64,000 bases of DNA from Pseudomonadota bacterium. Its GTDB lineage: Bacteria > Pseudomonadota > Gammaproteobacteria > Burkholderiales > Burkholderiaceae_F. The notes under the pieces are model-generated. The model ran no database searches. It saw only the letters and a list, made by a program, of their open reading frames with translations, and was not told the DNA's origin. Of this stretch, positions 1 through 10,127 are shown piece by piece. The stretch's first letter is position 1; each line of letters starts with the position of its first letter. The translations under genes were made by a program, and so were the position numbers. The DNA is taken from the NCBI GenBank assembly GCA_021825945.1, contig JAKAFN010000002.1, positions 167,915 to 231,914 on the forward strand, read 5' to 3'.

Positions 1-336
1 GGTGGTACGGCGCAATCGTCCGGAACTCCCGCCGCCGGGCTCGGCGCAATCGGCGGCGGCACCGCGCTGGTTCCCGGCAGCCTCGGCAATGTCGTGGGTT
101 TGCTGAAATACTGCATCGAAAACAACTATCTGGGCGGCAACGCCCGATCTGTACAGAGCACGCTGATGGGCAAGCTCGGAGACAACCCGGCCTCCAACCC
201 CGGGTACGCGAGCGGCCTCGTCGGCATCCTCGATGCCGGCAATGGCCAGACGATGAACCTCGGCGGCGGAGCAACGCAGCCACTCAGCCAGCAGATTTGC
301 ACGCGCGTATTGGCGCAAGCGAAATCGTTTCTGTAA
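1..336 (+). CDS. DUF2501 (YjjA-like) secreted protein, 3' part
   Basis: The reading frame is open from the first base of the window, so the start codon and signal peptide lie outside; the visible part is 111 residues ending in TAA. The tail has the pattern of the DUF2501/YjjA family: a Gly-rich stretch, then YCIENNYLGG, LMGKLG, an AGNGQ turn, one Cys near the end (QQICTRVL) and a terminal QAKSFL. Family members are small exported proteins of unknown function, usually with two conserved Cys; both are visible here (in YCIENN and QQICTR). No terminator-like hairpin follows. The family call rests on remembered motifs. Confidence 0.8.
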   Translation, partial: GGTAQSSGTPAAGLGAIGGGTALVPGSLGNVVGLLKYCIENNYLGGNARSVQSTLMGKLGDNPASNPGYASGLVGILDAGNGQTMNLGGGATQPLSQQICTRVLAQAKSFL

Positions 337-421
337 AGACCCATGGCCGTCCTGTCATGAGACGGTAACGGCGGTGCGGGAAAAACGGGCTCCTGCGCAG
401 AAAAGGATGAGGAAAGCCGAA

Positions 422-1435
422 ATGGATCGGAAACTGGCGCGCGCGGGCCTGGCCGCGCTCATCGCCGCATGCCTCGCGCCGCAAGCCGCGGTCGCGGCGG
501 CAGACCTACCGTGGACGGTCGTCGCCGATGTCCCGCTACCCGGAAACACGACCCGCTTCGACTATGCGAGCGATGATCCCGGGCGGCATCGCCTGTTCCT
601 GGCACATCTCGGACAGAGCGAGGTCCTGGCGTTCGACACCCGAACCCGCAAAACCATCGGGGTGATCGGCAACGTCCGCAACGTCCACGGCGTGCTGGCG
701 ATTCCACAGCTCGACCGCGTCTACGCCAGCGCGACCGGCACCGACGAAGTCGTGGCGATCGACGAAACACGCCTGACCGAAGTGGCGCGGATCCCGGTCG
801 GCGTCCATCCGGACGGCATGGCCTATGCGCCCGGAGTCGAGCGGCTGTATGTGTCGGACGAAATCGGCAAGACCGAGACCGTGATCGACGTCCGCACCAA
901 CCGGCGCATCGCCACCATTCCCTTGGGCGGTGAAGTCGGCAACAGCCAATACGACCGCGCATCCGGCCACATTTTCGTCAACGTGCAGACGCAAGGGCGA
1001 CTGGTCGAGATCGATCCCGCGACCGATCACATCGTCCGCCGCATCCGCCTGCCGGGCGCGAATGACAATCACGGCCTGCTCATCGAACCGCGATCGCGCC
1101 GAGCCTTCATCGCCTGCGCCGGCAACGACCGGCTGTTGGTGCTCGACCTGCGGACACGGCGGATCACGCAGACGCTGCCGGTCGGCCACGACCCCGACGT
1201 GCTCGATTTCGACCCGCGAGAGAACCTGCTCTACGTTGCGTCGGAATCGGGGACGGTATCGATGATGGCGCTACAGGCCGGTCGCCTGCGAATGCTGGGC
1301 ACGGCCCGGCTTGCGCCCGATGCCCATGTCGTCGCCGTGGACCCGGACACGGATCTCGCCTATTTCCCGATCCGCGATCTCGGCGGTCACCCGATACTGC
1401 GCATCACCGAAGTCGCCAACAAGGGAATGCGATAA
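422..1435 (+). CDS. YVTN-family beta-propeller protein (YncE-like), exported
   Basis: A protein of 337 residues. The frame is open from a GTG at 374, but the ATG at 422 is preferred because it is preceded by a purine-rich AGGAAAG and starts directly with a signal peptide (MDRKLARAG, a hydrophobic LAALIAACLA stretch, then a cut near AVAAA). The mature part is made of repeated blades with the pattern of the YVTN family: RVYASATGTDEVVAID, RLYVSDE, NLLYVASESGTVS, each about 40 residues. Such seven-bladed propellers act in the periplasm as scaffolds or metal or ligand binders; no catalytic residues are evident. It lies alone between the DUF2501 gene and the transporter gene and is only 37 bases upstream of the latter, so they may be co-transcribed. 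Confidence 0.85.
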   Translation: MDRKLARAGLAALIAACLAPQAAVAAADLPWTVVADVPLPGNTTRFDYASDDPGRHRLFLAHLGQSEVLAFDTRTRKTIGVIGNVRNVHGVLAIPQLDRVYASATGTDEVVAIDETRLTEVARIPVGVHPDGMAYAPGVERLYVSDEIGKTETVIDVRTNRRIATIPLGGEVGNSQYDRASGHIFVNVQTQGRLVEIDPATDHIVRRIRLPGANDNHGLLIEPRSRRAFIACAGNDRLLVLDLRTRRITQTLPVGHDPDVLDFDPRENLLYVASESGTVSMMALQAGRLRMLGTARLAPDAHVVAVDPDTDLAYFPIRDLGGHPILRITEVANKGMR

Positions 1436-1472
1436 TCCCGACTCCCCGTCGAGTTCAACCGAAAGACTCCGT

Positions 1473-2348
1473 GTGACCTACGCCCTGCTCGCGGTAGCGA
1501 CCGTTCTCTGGGGCGCGAACTTCAATCTTTCGAAGCACGTCCTGGCCGACGAGCCCGCGTTGGTCGCCGCCGCCGCGCGGTTCGACATCGCCGCGGCCGC
1601 GATGCTCGCGCTGTGCGCCGTTCGAAAGACCTCCGTGCCGATTCTGCGTCACGGTCGCGCCTACGTCATCCTGGGTGCGGTCGGCGTGGCCGGATTCAAT
1701 GCCTTGTTCTTCTACGGCATGCAGTGGACCTCTGCCGTCAACGGCGCGCTGATCATGGCGACGAGCCCGCTGTTGACCGCGACCCTTGCGTACTTCGTAG
1801 CGGGAGACCGGCTGGGCGTCCGGCAACTCCTCGCGCTACCAATCGCCCTGGGCGGCGTCGCCTTCGTGGTGCTGGGCGGCGGCGCACGCGTGCATATCGC
1901 ATTCGGCGACATCCTGATGCTTGCCGGCAGCCTTTGCTGGGCAATCTACAACGTGCTGACGGGCAAACTGATGCCTCGGGGCGTGGATGGATTCGCCAAT
2001 ACCGCCGCCGTCATGCTCACCGGCGGGCTGGCGTTGAGCGCAGCCGCCGCGCTTGCGCACGCGCGGGTCGCCGAGCCGCATGGGGAAGCGGTTGCCTCCC
2101 TCCTGGCGATGAGCCTGGGCGGCACCGTCCTGTCCTACCTGTTCTGGAATGCCGGAATTGCACACCTGGGCGCCGCGCGCACGGCACTGTTCATGAACGT
2201 CGTGCCGGTGAGTTCCATGACCTTTTCCGTCTTCGAGGGGCGCGCGCCCACGCTGACGCAGATTGCCGGCGGCGCCGCGGTGATCGGCGCGGTCACCCTC
2301 GCCGCCTGGCCATCCGGCCGGAGCCTGGTGCGCCAAAGCCCGACCTAG
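1473..2348 (+). CDS. EamA/DMT-superfamily transporter
   Basis: An inner-membrane protein of 291 residues with ten hydrophobic segments in two EamA halves, the usual length for drug/metabolite transporters. The first half starts LLAVATVLWGANFNLSK, the typical N-terminal EamA motif (W-G-x-N-F), and the second half has the matching GDILMLAGSLCWAIYNV motif. The frame is open further upstream, but that part overlaps the previous gene and is not hydrophobic; the GTG at 1473 sits right at the first membrane segment. Substrate cannot be told from sequence; relatives export amino acids or metabolites. Its TAG stop directly abuts the stop of the next, convergent gene. Confidence 0.88.
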   Translation: MTYALLAVATVLWGANFNLSKHVLADEPALVAAAARFDIAAAAMLALCAVRKTSVPILRHGRAYVILGAVGVAGFNALFFYGMQWTSAVNGALIMATSPLLTATLAYFVAGDRLGVRQLLALPIALGGVAFVVLGGGARVHIAFGDILMLAGSLCWAIYNVLTGKLMPRGVDGFANTAAVMLTGGLALSAAAALAHARVAEPHGEAVASLLAMSLGGTVLSYLFWNAGIAHLGAARTALFMNVVPVSSMTFSVFEGRAPTLTQIAGGAAVIGAVTLAAWPSGRSLVRQSPT

Positions 2349-2939
2349 CTACTCGCCGCCGTCGAGATCCCTCCGCAGGGTTTCGAGTTCGTTGCGGTAG
2401 GCCTCGGCGTCGCCATACGACAAAAACTTCGCATAGTGCTCGTGCGCACCGGCGATACGGCGCGCATGCTTGATCGGACACCAATATTGCTCCGTGCGCG
2501 CCGCCACTTCCCGTGCGTAGGCGATGACGCCGTTGCCATAGGAGCAGTAGAAACAGTTGAACCGTTCGATGAAATTCAGGTATGCGAGATGACCGCGATC
2601 GAAGACGAGGTAATCGGCGCGCCGTACCTTGCGAATGCCGTATACCGGGAAGCAGATCGCCTGATAGATCGTGACGAACAGATCCAGCGACAGAAACGGC
2701 AGCCATCCGAGATAGATCACCGGCGCCGTCAGCACGACCAGCGGGCGCGACTGCGCGAGGAAACGGAACACGCCGACACGGTGGGCGCGCTGCCAATGCA
2801 AAAAGCCGACCGCAAGCCGCGCGCGGCGCTGCTCCAGATCTTCGTGCGCCTGACGATACGACTCTTCGATTTCCTCCTGGAGCGCGCGGGCGCGCGCCAG
2901 CAGTTCTTCCAGCTTCGGCTTTTCCAAGCGCCCCTCCAC
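2349..2939 (-). CDS. Conserved membrane protein of unknown function
   Basis: A protein of 196 residues. It begins with a charged helical region (residues 1-50, rich in Glu, Arg and Leu, probably coiled coil), followed by two hydrophobic segments at about residues 66-82 and 84-100, then a cytoplasmic C-terminal domain with the conserved-looking cluster NCFYCSYGNG (about residues 129-138) and a further Cys in QYWCPIKHARR. The three cysteines could bind metal or form a redox pair; this is inference. I recognise no named family. The gene is convergent with the DMT transporter with no intergenic base between the stop codons. Confidence 0.7.
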   Translation of the reverse strand: MEGRLEKPKLEELLARARALQEEIEESYRQAHEDLEQRRARLAVGFLHWQRAHRVGVFRFLAQSRPLVVLTAPVIYLGWLPFLSLDLFVTIYQAICFPVYGIRKVRRADYLVFDRGHLAYLNFIERFNCFYCSYGNGVIAYAREVAARTEQYWCPIKHARRIAGAHEHYAKFLSYGDAEAYRNELETLRRDLDGGE

Positions 2940-3070
2940 CGTCCGATGCCCTGGGGGACAAGGCTACACGTTCAGGCTACCGACATTCCGGGATCGAACC
3001 TCTTTCCTCCGCACGAAAAAGGGCGGAACATGGAGGAGCCGTTCCGCATCAGGATTGCAGAAGAATCGCC

Positions 3071-3679
3071 GTGAGCCAGCACCCCGACTCCCCGGATCCG
3101 AACATCCGGTCCCCGCTTCGTCCCCTCGTCGCCGTAGCCGCGATTGCCGCTGTCGCAGTCGCCGTGGGCGCGGCCGTCGTGTACATCGTACCGGGCGTCC
3201 GCAACACCGCGCCGTTCGCAAGCACAGGCGCGGGATACCCGCCCCCGCCGCCTTTGGCCGGAGCGCCAGCCCGCGGCGCGGCGGCGCCCGGCTACGCGCC
3301 CACCAGCCCACCGCGCGCCATGGGGGCCGCGGCACCGGCCCCCTGTTACGACTGCGGCGTCGTGGTCGGGGTCCGCAGAATCCAGGTGGGCGGCCACGAC
3401 ACGGGCTTGGGTGCCGTCGCCGGCGGCCTGCTCGGCGGTGTGCTGGGCAACCAGATGGGGGAAGGCAACGGCCGGACGGCCATGACCGTGGTTGGCGCCC
3501 TGGGCGGCGCACTCGCCGGCAACACCGTCGAGCAGCGGGTCCACGAGAAGACCGAGTACCAGATCGACATCCACATGGACAACGGCCGCGCACGCACCAT
3601 CCGCGGCAGCACGCCGCCGCCCTTCGGACCCGGAACCCGCGTGCGTGTCGACGGCAACACGATCATGCCGCTGCGCTAA
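3071..3679 (+). CDS. Glycine-zipper 2TM domain protein (17 kDa antigen-like)
   Basis: A protein of 202 residues starting at GTG. There is one N-terminal membrane anchor (about residues 19-42, LVAVAAIAAVAVAVGAAVVY), a Pro/Ala-rich linker (about 55-90), a CYDC motif near 92-95, and a glycine-zipper domain (about 112-150: AVAGGLLGGVLGNQMG and VVGALGGALAGNTVE), ending in a small beta domain. This is the Rick_17kDa_Anti/SlyB architecture; relatives are envelope proteins, often lipoproteins, but here the anchor is a membrane helix and no lipobox is seen. It stands alone between two convergent minus-strand genes. Confidence 0.85.
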   Translation: MSQHPDSPDPNIRSPLRPLVAVAAIAAVAVAVGAAVVYIVPGVRNTAPFASTGAGYPPPPPLAGAPARGAAAPGYAPTSPPRAMGAAAPAPCYDCGVVVGVRRIQVGGHDTGLGAVAGGLLGGVLGNQMGEGNGRTAMTVVGALGGALAGNTVEQRVHEKTEYQIDIHMDNGRARTIRGSTPPPFGPGTRVRVDGNTIMPLR

Positions 3680-3740
3680 GTACCGCCACGGCCCCCTCCC
3701 GGTCCCGCATGCCGAGACGGGAAACGCAACGCGCCCCCGC

Positions 3741-5069
3741 TCAGAAGAACCGCAAGATCGCCGCGAATCCCCGGTTGCCGACGATCGGTGACCGCAGTTC
3801 GAGCAGTGCGCCGCCCTGCCGGGCAATGGCGTTGGTAATCGCCAGGCCCAGCCCCGACCCGGCCGCTGCGGTGATGCCTCGTTCGAACGGCCGCACCAGC
3901 TTGCCCAGCATCTCCGCCGGCACGCCCGGGCCATCGTCGATCACGTAGATCGCACCGTCCTCGACCAGGACCGTCACCCAGGCGTCCTTGCCGCCGTGCT
4001 TGAGCGCGTTCTCGATCAGGTTGCGCAGTGCCACCGCGATTGCATCGATGTCGCCGACCACATCTTCGGGGTGTCCGCTCACTTCGATACGCAAGCGCTC
4101 GCTGCCGATGGCCTCGGGGAACTCTTCGACCACCAGGCGCGCCACCATGACGAGGTCGACGGGCTCCCGGCGCAGCGTCGCCCCCGACTCGATGCGCGCC
4201 ACCTGCAACAGGCGGGTCGCGACGCGCGTCAGGCGGTCGAGCTGGCGCACCAGCGCCTCGGCATGACGGCGCGCCGTTTCTTCGGTCGTGACGTCGAGCA
4301 GGCGCTGCGCCTGCGCCCGTGCCGCGGCGAGCGGCGTGCGCAGCTCGTGCGCGGTTTCGGCCGCCGCAATCCGCTCCATGTCGACCAGACTGCCGACCCG
4401 GGCGATCAACCCGTTGACGCTGGCCAGCCAAGGCTGCAGTTCATCCGGCGCACCCTCGGTGGACAGCGGCCGGCGATCGTCGGCGGACCGCCCGGCCAGT
4501 TCGGCGTGCGCCGGCGCCAGCGCATGGAAGCCCTGGCGCAGGATGACGGCGAGCGCAACCGATGCCAGCGGCAGCACGAACGCCAAGCTGCCGACGAGCC
4601 AGAACAAAATCCGGCTGAAGAGCTCGACCCGATGCTTGCGGGTTTCCGCCACCTGGATCCGGCGCTTGCCGTCGCTGCGGTTGAGCGTCAGCACATGCCA
4701 CCCCCGGACATCACGGAAACCGTCGCGGAAATCCGGGTCCAACGGCACTGCAGGTGCCTGATGGGAGTGCAGGTCCATGGCGCCCGTCGGCCCATATACC
4801 TGGTACACCACCGATTCTTCGTGCGTACCGATCGCCATGAAGAGGGCGTCCTGCTCGCCATCCCGCAGCGCGGATTCGGGCAAGACCAACAGACGCTGAC
4901 CCACCTCCTGCAGCGCGCTGTCGAGCACTTCGGCGGTCTCGTCCTCGACGACGTAGAGGGCCACCGCCGAACTCAGCACCCACAGGGAGGCGAATGCCAC
5001 GAGCAGGCGACGGCGGATGCGTTGCTCGAGGCTCCACCCCTGCGCAAGCGACCCCAAGGGCTCAGACAT
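3741..5069 (-). CDS. Sensor histidine kinase (QseC-like)
   Basis: A protein of 442 residues. A membrane helix lies at about 22-40, a periplasmic sensor region at 41-150, and a second helix at about 152-177. The H-box (ETAHELRTPLAAA) has the phospho-accepting His241. The ATPase domain shows the N-box (NLIENALKHGG, Asn350 and Asn354), a DDGPGVP box near 378 and a GSGLGLAI box near 404-411. It should autophosphorylate and pass phosphate to the response regulator whose 3' end it overlaps by 8 bases. The sensor region is not recognised, so the signal is unknown; the layout matches QseC/PmrB-type kinases. Confidence 0.93.
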   Translation of the reverse strand: MSEPLGSLAQGWSLEQRIRRRLLVAFASLWVLSSAVALYVVEDETAEVLDSALQEVGQRLLVLPESALRDGEQDALFMAIGTHEESVVYQVYGPTGAMDLHSHQAPAVPLDPDFRDGFRDVRGWHVLTLNRSDGKRRIQVAETRKHRVELFSRILFWLVGSLAFVLPLASVALAVILRQGFHALAPAHAELAGRSADDRRPLSTEGAPDELQPWLASVNGLIARVGSLVDMERIAAAETAHELRTPLAAARAQAQRLLDVTTEETARRHAEALVRQLDRLTRVATRLLQVARIESGATLRREPVDLVMVARLVVEEFPEAIGSERLRIEVSGHPEDVVGDIDAIAVALRNLIENALKHGGKDAWVTVLVEDGAIYVIDDGPGVPAEMLGKLVRPFERGITAAAGSGLGLAITNAIARQGGALLELRSPIVGNRGFAAILRFF

Positions 5070-5706
5070 CGAGGCGATAACCCAGACCGCGATGCGTACT
5101 GATGGCCAAGGGGCCCAGCTTTTTGCGCAATCGGCTCACGATCACTTCGAGCGAGTTGCTGTCGGCGTCCCCCATGCCTTCGTCGGCGAGATGGGTTTCG
5201 ATTTCGGTGCGGCTGTATATGCGCCCCGGATGCCGCGCGAGCAATGACAGCACGCTCCATTCCATCGCGGTGAACTCCACGCGCTCGGAGCCCCGGCGCG
5301 CGGACCGCGAGTTGAGATCGATCGCGACCCCGCCGATCTTCAGTTGCGAAGGCGGCGCCGTGCGTCGCGTCACCGCAGAGATGCGCGCCAGCAACTCATC
5401 GAGATCGAACGGCTTGACCAGATAGTCGTCGGCGCCGGCCTGCAAGCCGCGGATCCGATCGCTCACCTGATCGCGTGCGGTAAGCACGATCACCGGCCGG
5501 CGGTTTCCCGCCGCGCGCCACTCGCGCAACAACGTCAGGCCGTCACCGTCCGGCAGATTGAGATCCAACAGTGCCAGGTCGGGGTCGACCACGCGCCGCG
5601 CCTGGGCCACCAGTTTGCACCAGTGCACCTCGTGCCCCGCCGCCTCGAGATGGTCATTGACCGCCTGACCCAGGTCGATATCGTCTTCCAAGAGCAGGAT
5701 TTTCAT
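5062..5706 (-). CDS. OmpR-family response regulator (QseB/PmrA-like)
   Basis: A DNA-binding regulator of 214 residues. The receiver domain (1-115) has the acidic pair Asp8/Asp9, the phosphorylation site Asp48 (in ALLDLNLPDGDG) and Lys98 in VKPFD. The C-terminal winged helix (about 126-212) ends in LRKKLGPLAISTHRGLGYRL, typical of OmpR-type regulators. The frame is open upstream to 6150, but the ATG at 5706 begins exactly at the receiver (MKILLLEDD). It is the first gene of a two-gene operon with the kinase. Confidence 0.95.
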   Translation of the reverse strand: MKILLLEDDIDLGQAVNDHLEAAGHEVHWCKLVAQARRVVDPDLALLDLNLPDGDGLTLLREWRAAGNRRPVIVLTARDQVSDRIRGLQAGADDYLVKPFDLDELLARISAVTRRTAPPSQLKIGGVAIDLNSRSARRGSERVEFTAMEWSVLSLLARHPGRIYSRTEIETHLADEGMGDADSNSLEVIVSRLRKKLGPLAISTHRGLGYRLDV

Positions 5707-5780
5707 CGGCGCATCGTGCCATGACATCGTCCGCGGCTCCTGAATCGGCGATGAACGGGTGCCGGCCGTGGTCCCGCCTC

Positions 5781-6608
5781 CTACCTCGCGACCACCGCGG
5801 TGCGGAACGCGCGCAGCCATTTCTTGACCGCCTGCTCGTTTTCCGGCCCCATGCGGACCAGGATCTTCTGGCCGGCGGTGAGCGCCTCCAGGTCCGGATC
5901 GGCATACCGGAACATCGCGCTGCTGGTCTGCACGGCCACCGGCGGTTGGGGGGCCGGCGCGTCGATCATTTCTCCGAGCACCTGCACTAGGCGATCCTGG
6001 AAGCGCCGATCCGGATAGCCGAGCTTGCGATACGCATCCTGGAAGAGGTAGGCGAATCGATGGTAGACCTGCGCCGACTGTTCCGGGTTGAACCCCGTCA
6101 GCGCCGCGACATAGGGCTTGTAGCGCTCGGCATTGGCGACCGCGATCCACGTCTGGCTAGCCGTGGCCGTGACCTGGAATTGCCCGGGGACCGGCTTGGT
6201 CGGCATCACCCGCAGAGCCACCTTGTCACGTCCCAGTGCATCGACCGTGGCGACGAGGTGTCGGATCAGGTCATGGGGGATCAGCAAATGCAGAATCGAT
6301 GCACGCCATCCGGCGATCCCCTGCAAGGCATCGAGAAACGGCCGGTCGCTGTGGTCGAGGGTGAGCCGGGGCTCCCCGGTGGGCGGCGCCATCACGATCG
6401 CCTTCGGCGGCGCTGCGGGGGCGGGGGCGGGCGTGACGGGGGTCGGCACTGGCGGGGCAAGCGGCACGGGGGGTACCGTAGCCACCGGCGCCGTCGGGGT
6501 CGCGTCGCGATGGTGAAGCCAGTAATAGCCGCCGACGACGGCAACCGCCGCGACCACCACCGCGGCGCCGATGGCGACCGGGTTCAGTCCTTCACGAGGT
6601 TCGTCCAT
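5781..6608 (-). CDS. DUF3014 domain protein
   Basis: A protein of 275 residues from the ATG at 6608. The frame extends upstream to 6728, but that part overlaps the preceding decarboxylase gene. Residues 1-10 are polar, 11-28 form one membrane anchor (VAIGAAVVVAAVAVVGGYYW), and 35-75 are Pro/Ala-rich. The C-terminal domain carries the DUF3014 features: SDRPFLDALQGI, HDLIRHLVATVDALG, the NAERYKPYVAALTGF block and the QDRLVQVLGEMIDAP end. The function is unknown; it looks like a periplasmic domain held by one helix. It lies 79 bases downstream of the decarboxylase gene on the same strand. Confidence 0.82.
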   Translation of the reverse strand: MDEPREGLNPVAIGAAVVVAAVAVVGGYYWLHHRDATPTAPVATVPPVPLAPPVPTPVTPAPAPAAPPKAIVMAPPTGEPRLTLDHSDRPFLDALQGIAGWRASILHLLIPHDLIRHLVATVDALGRDKVALRVMPTKPVPGQFQVTATASQTWIAVANAERYKPYVAALTGFNPEQSAQVYHRFAYLFQDAYRKLGYPDRRFQDRLVQVLGEMIDAPAPQPPVAVQTSSAMFRYADPDLEALTAGQKILVRMGPENEQAVKKWLRAFRTAVVAR

Positions 6609-6687
6609 AGCCACCCTGTGTACCGTTCCAACGTCGGAGGCAGCGCGCCAGGCCTGGCGCGAAGCTCCGCATGCAATCCCGCCGTTT

Positions 6688-8940
6688 TCATTCCCGCACG
6701 CAGTCGAGACAATACTCGATCTTGCCATCCCGTTCGAGTTTCACCAGTCCGTGGATGTCGGTTTCGAATCCCGGAAAACTGGCGTTGAATTCGCGCGCGA
6801 ACTGCAGGTAATGCACGATCTTGGCGTTGACGCGCTCGCCCGGGATCAGCAACGGAATACCGGGGGGGTACGGCGTCAGCAGCACCGCGCTCACCCGCCC
6901 TTCGACCTGATCGATCGGCACGCGATCGATCTCGTTGTGCGCCATTTTCGCGTAGGCCTTGGCCGGGATCATCGCGGGCTCCATCTCGGAGACGTACATC
7001 TCGGTGGTCAGGCGGGCGATGTCCTTGGCCCGGTAGATCTCGTGGATCGCCTGGCAAAGGTCGCGCAGGCCGAAGGTCTCGTAGCGCGGATGCGCGCGCA
7101 GGAATTCCGGCATGACGCGCCACAGCGGCTGGTTGGTGTCGTAGTCGTCCTTGAACTGCTGCAACTCGGTCACCAGGGTGTTCCAGCGACCCTTGGTGAT
7201 GCCGATGGTGAACATGATGAAGAACGAGTAGAGCCCGGTCTTCTCGACGACGATGCCGTGCTCGGTCAAGTACTTGGTGAGGACCGCGGCGGGGATGCCG
7301 GTGTCGTCGAACGAGCCCTCGACGTCCAGCCCCGGAGTGATGATCGTCGCCTTGATCGGGTCGAGCAGGTTGAAGTCGGGTGCGAGATCCCCGAACCCAT
7401 GCCAGCGTTCCCCCGCGCGCAGCGTCCAGTAATCGCGGTCTGGCCCGCCCTCGGGCAGATCGCCGTCCGGACCCCATACCTGAAACCACCACGAATCACC
7501 GTATTCGTCATCGATCTTGCGCATTGCGCGGCGGAAATCCAGCGCCTCGTTGAGCGATTCCTCGACCAGCGCCGGGCCGCCGGGCGGCTCCATCATCGCC
7601 GCGGCGACGTCGCAGGATGCGATGATCGCGTACTGGGGCGAGGTCGACGTGTGCATCATGAACGACTCGTTGAACGTCCAGCGGTCCAGGCTTTCGGTCT
7701 TGGAATTCTGGATCAGGATCTGCGACGACTGCGACAGCCCGGCGAGCAGCTTGTGCACCGACTGCGTTGCGAAGACCATCGAACTCTGCGTGCGCTCGCG
7801 CGGCCCGGCAACGCCGCCGATGGCGTGCATGTGCGTGTAGAAACCGTGAAACGCCGCATGCGGTAACCAGGCCTCGTCGAAGTGCAGGGAGTCGACCCGC
7901 CCATCGAGAATTTTCTTGATCGTCTCGACGTTGTAAACCACGCCGTCGTAGGTGCTCTGGGTGATCGTCAACACCCTCGGCTTGCCTTCGTTGCCCTGCA
8001 GCAGCGGGTGCTCGCGGATCTTTTGGGCGATCGCCTCCCAACGGAACTCCTCGAGCGGAATCGGACCGATGATGCCGTAGTGGTTGCGCTTGGGCATCAG
8101 GAACACCGGGATCGCCCCGGTCATCGTGATCGCATGCAACACGGACTTGTGACAGTTTCGGTCGACCACCACGATGTCGCCCTGAGCCACGGTGTAGTGC
8201 CAGACGATCTTGTTCGAGGTCGAGGTGCCGTTGGTGACGAAAAACAGATGATCCGCGCCGAAAATCCGCGCCGCGTTGCGTTCCGCCGCCGCCACCGGAC
8301 CGGTGTGGTCGAGCAACTGGCCCAGTTCATCGACCGCGTTGCAGACGTCGGCGCGCAGCAGGTTCTCGCCGAAGAACTGGTGGAACATCTGTCCCACCGG
8401 GCTCTTCAGGAACGCCACGCCGCCGGAATGGCCGGGGCAGTGCCACGAGTAGGAACTGTCCTGCGCGTATTGGGTGAGGGCGCGGAAAAACGGCGGCGCC
8501 AGTCCGTCCAGGTAATGCCGCGCCTCGCGCACGATGTAGCGGGCGACGAACTCCGGCGTGTCCTCGTGCATGTGGATGAAGCCGTGCAGCTCACGCAGGA
8601 TGTCGTTGGGCAGGTGACGCGAGGTACGGGTTTCGCCGTACAGGAAGATGGGAATGTCGGCGTTGCGGAAGCGCACTTCCTGGACGAAGGCGCGCAAGTC
8701 GCCGATGATCGGGCTGCCCTCCGCGGCCAATTCCTCGTCGTCGACCGACAGGATGAAGGCCGATGCGCGGCTGTGCTGCTGCGCAAAACCGCTGACGTCC
8801 GAGAAGCTGGTCGCGCCGACGATCTCGACGCCCTCCTCTTCCAGCGCGCGCGCAAGGGCCCGGATCCCGACGCCGCTGGCGTTTTCGGAACGGAAATCCT
8901 CGTCGATGACGATGATGGGAAAATGAAAACGCATGGTCAT
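6688..8940 (-). CDS. Arginine/lysine/ornithine decarboxylase, PLP fold type I
   Basis: An enzyme of 750 residues, the usual length for inducible basic amino-acid decarboxylases (AdiA/LdcI/SpeF type). Residues 1-130 form the receiver-like wing domain, followed by the large PLP domain starting around SYSWHCPGHSGG. The cofactor lysine is in ATQSVHKLLAGLSQ and the cofactor Asp/His environment is in SLHFDEAWLPHAAF. The C-terminal domain (from about 610) ends with LTPYPPGIPLLIPGERV, a typical family block. The ATG at 8940 is chosen because GGAG lies about 6 bases upstream; an open frame continues to 9018. Products would be agmatine, cadaverine or putrescine; sequence alone does not settle the substrate, and acid resistance or polyamine supply are both possible roles. 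Confidence 0.93.
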   Translation of the reverse strand: MTMRFHFPIIVIDEDFRSENASGVGIRALARALEEEGVEIVGATSFSDVSGFAQQHSRASAFILSVDDEELAAEGSPIIGDLRAFVQEVRFRNADIPIFLYGETRTSRHLPNDILRELHGFIHMHEDTPEFVARYIVREARHYLDGLAPPFFRALTQYAQDSSYSWHCPGHSGGVAFLKSPVGQMFHQFFGENLLRADVCNAVDELGQLLDHTGPVAAAERNAARIFGADHLFFVTNGTSTSNKIVWHYTVAQGDIVVVDRNCHKSVLHAITMTGAIPVFLMPKRNHYGIIGPIPLEEFRWEAIAQKIREHPLLQGNEGKPRVLTITQSTYDGVVYNVETIKKILDGRVDSLHFDEAWLPHAAFHGFYTHMHAIGGVAGPRERTQSSMVFATQSVHKLLAGLSQSSQILIQNSKTESLDRWTFNESFMMHTSTSPQYAIIASCDVAAAMMEPPGGPALVEESLNEALDFRRAMRKIDDEYGDSWWFQVWGPDGDLPEGGPDRDYWTLRAGERWHGFGDLAPDFNLLDPIKATIITPGLDVEGSFDDTGIPAAVLTKYLTEHGIVVEKTGLYSFFIMFTIGITKGRWNTLVTELQQFKDDYDTNQPLWRVMPEFLRAHPRYETFGLRDLCQAIHEIYRAKDIARLTTEMYVSEMEPAMIPAKAYAKMAHNEIDRVPIDQVEGRVSAVLLTPYPPGIPLLIPGERVNAKIVHYLQFAREFNASFPGFETDIHGLVKLERDGKIEYCLDCVRE

Positions 8941-9113
8941 GGGAGCTCCGTGCGGAGACGCGCCGCCAAATGGCGAGGATCCGCGCTCATAGGAGGGGGG
9001 AGGAAGGCAGCAGGTCATGGGTGGTCAACCCCCGCGGGCGGTTGGGCGCTATGTCGGGTGCAAAACAACGGTTTCAAGGATACGGACGGAAAAACGACGG
9101 CGGAACCGGCGGA

Positions 9114-10123
<1,010 letters not shown>

Positions 10124-10127
<4 letters not shown>

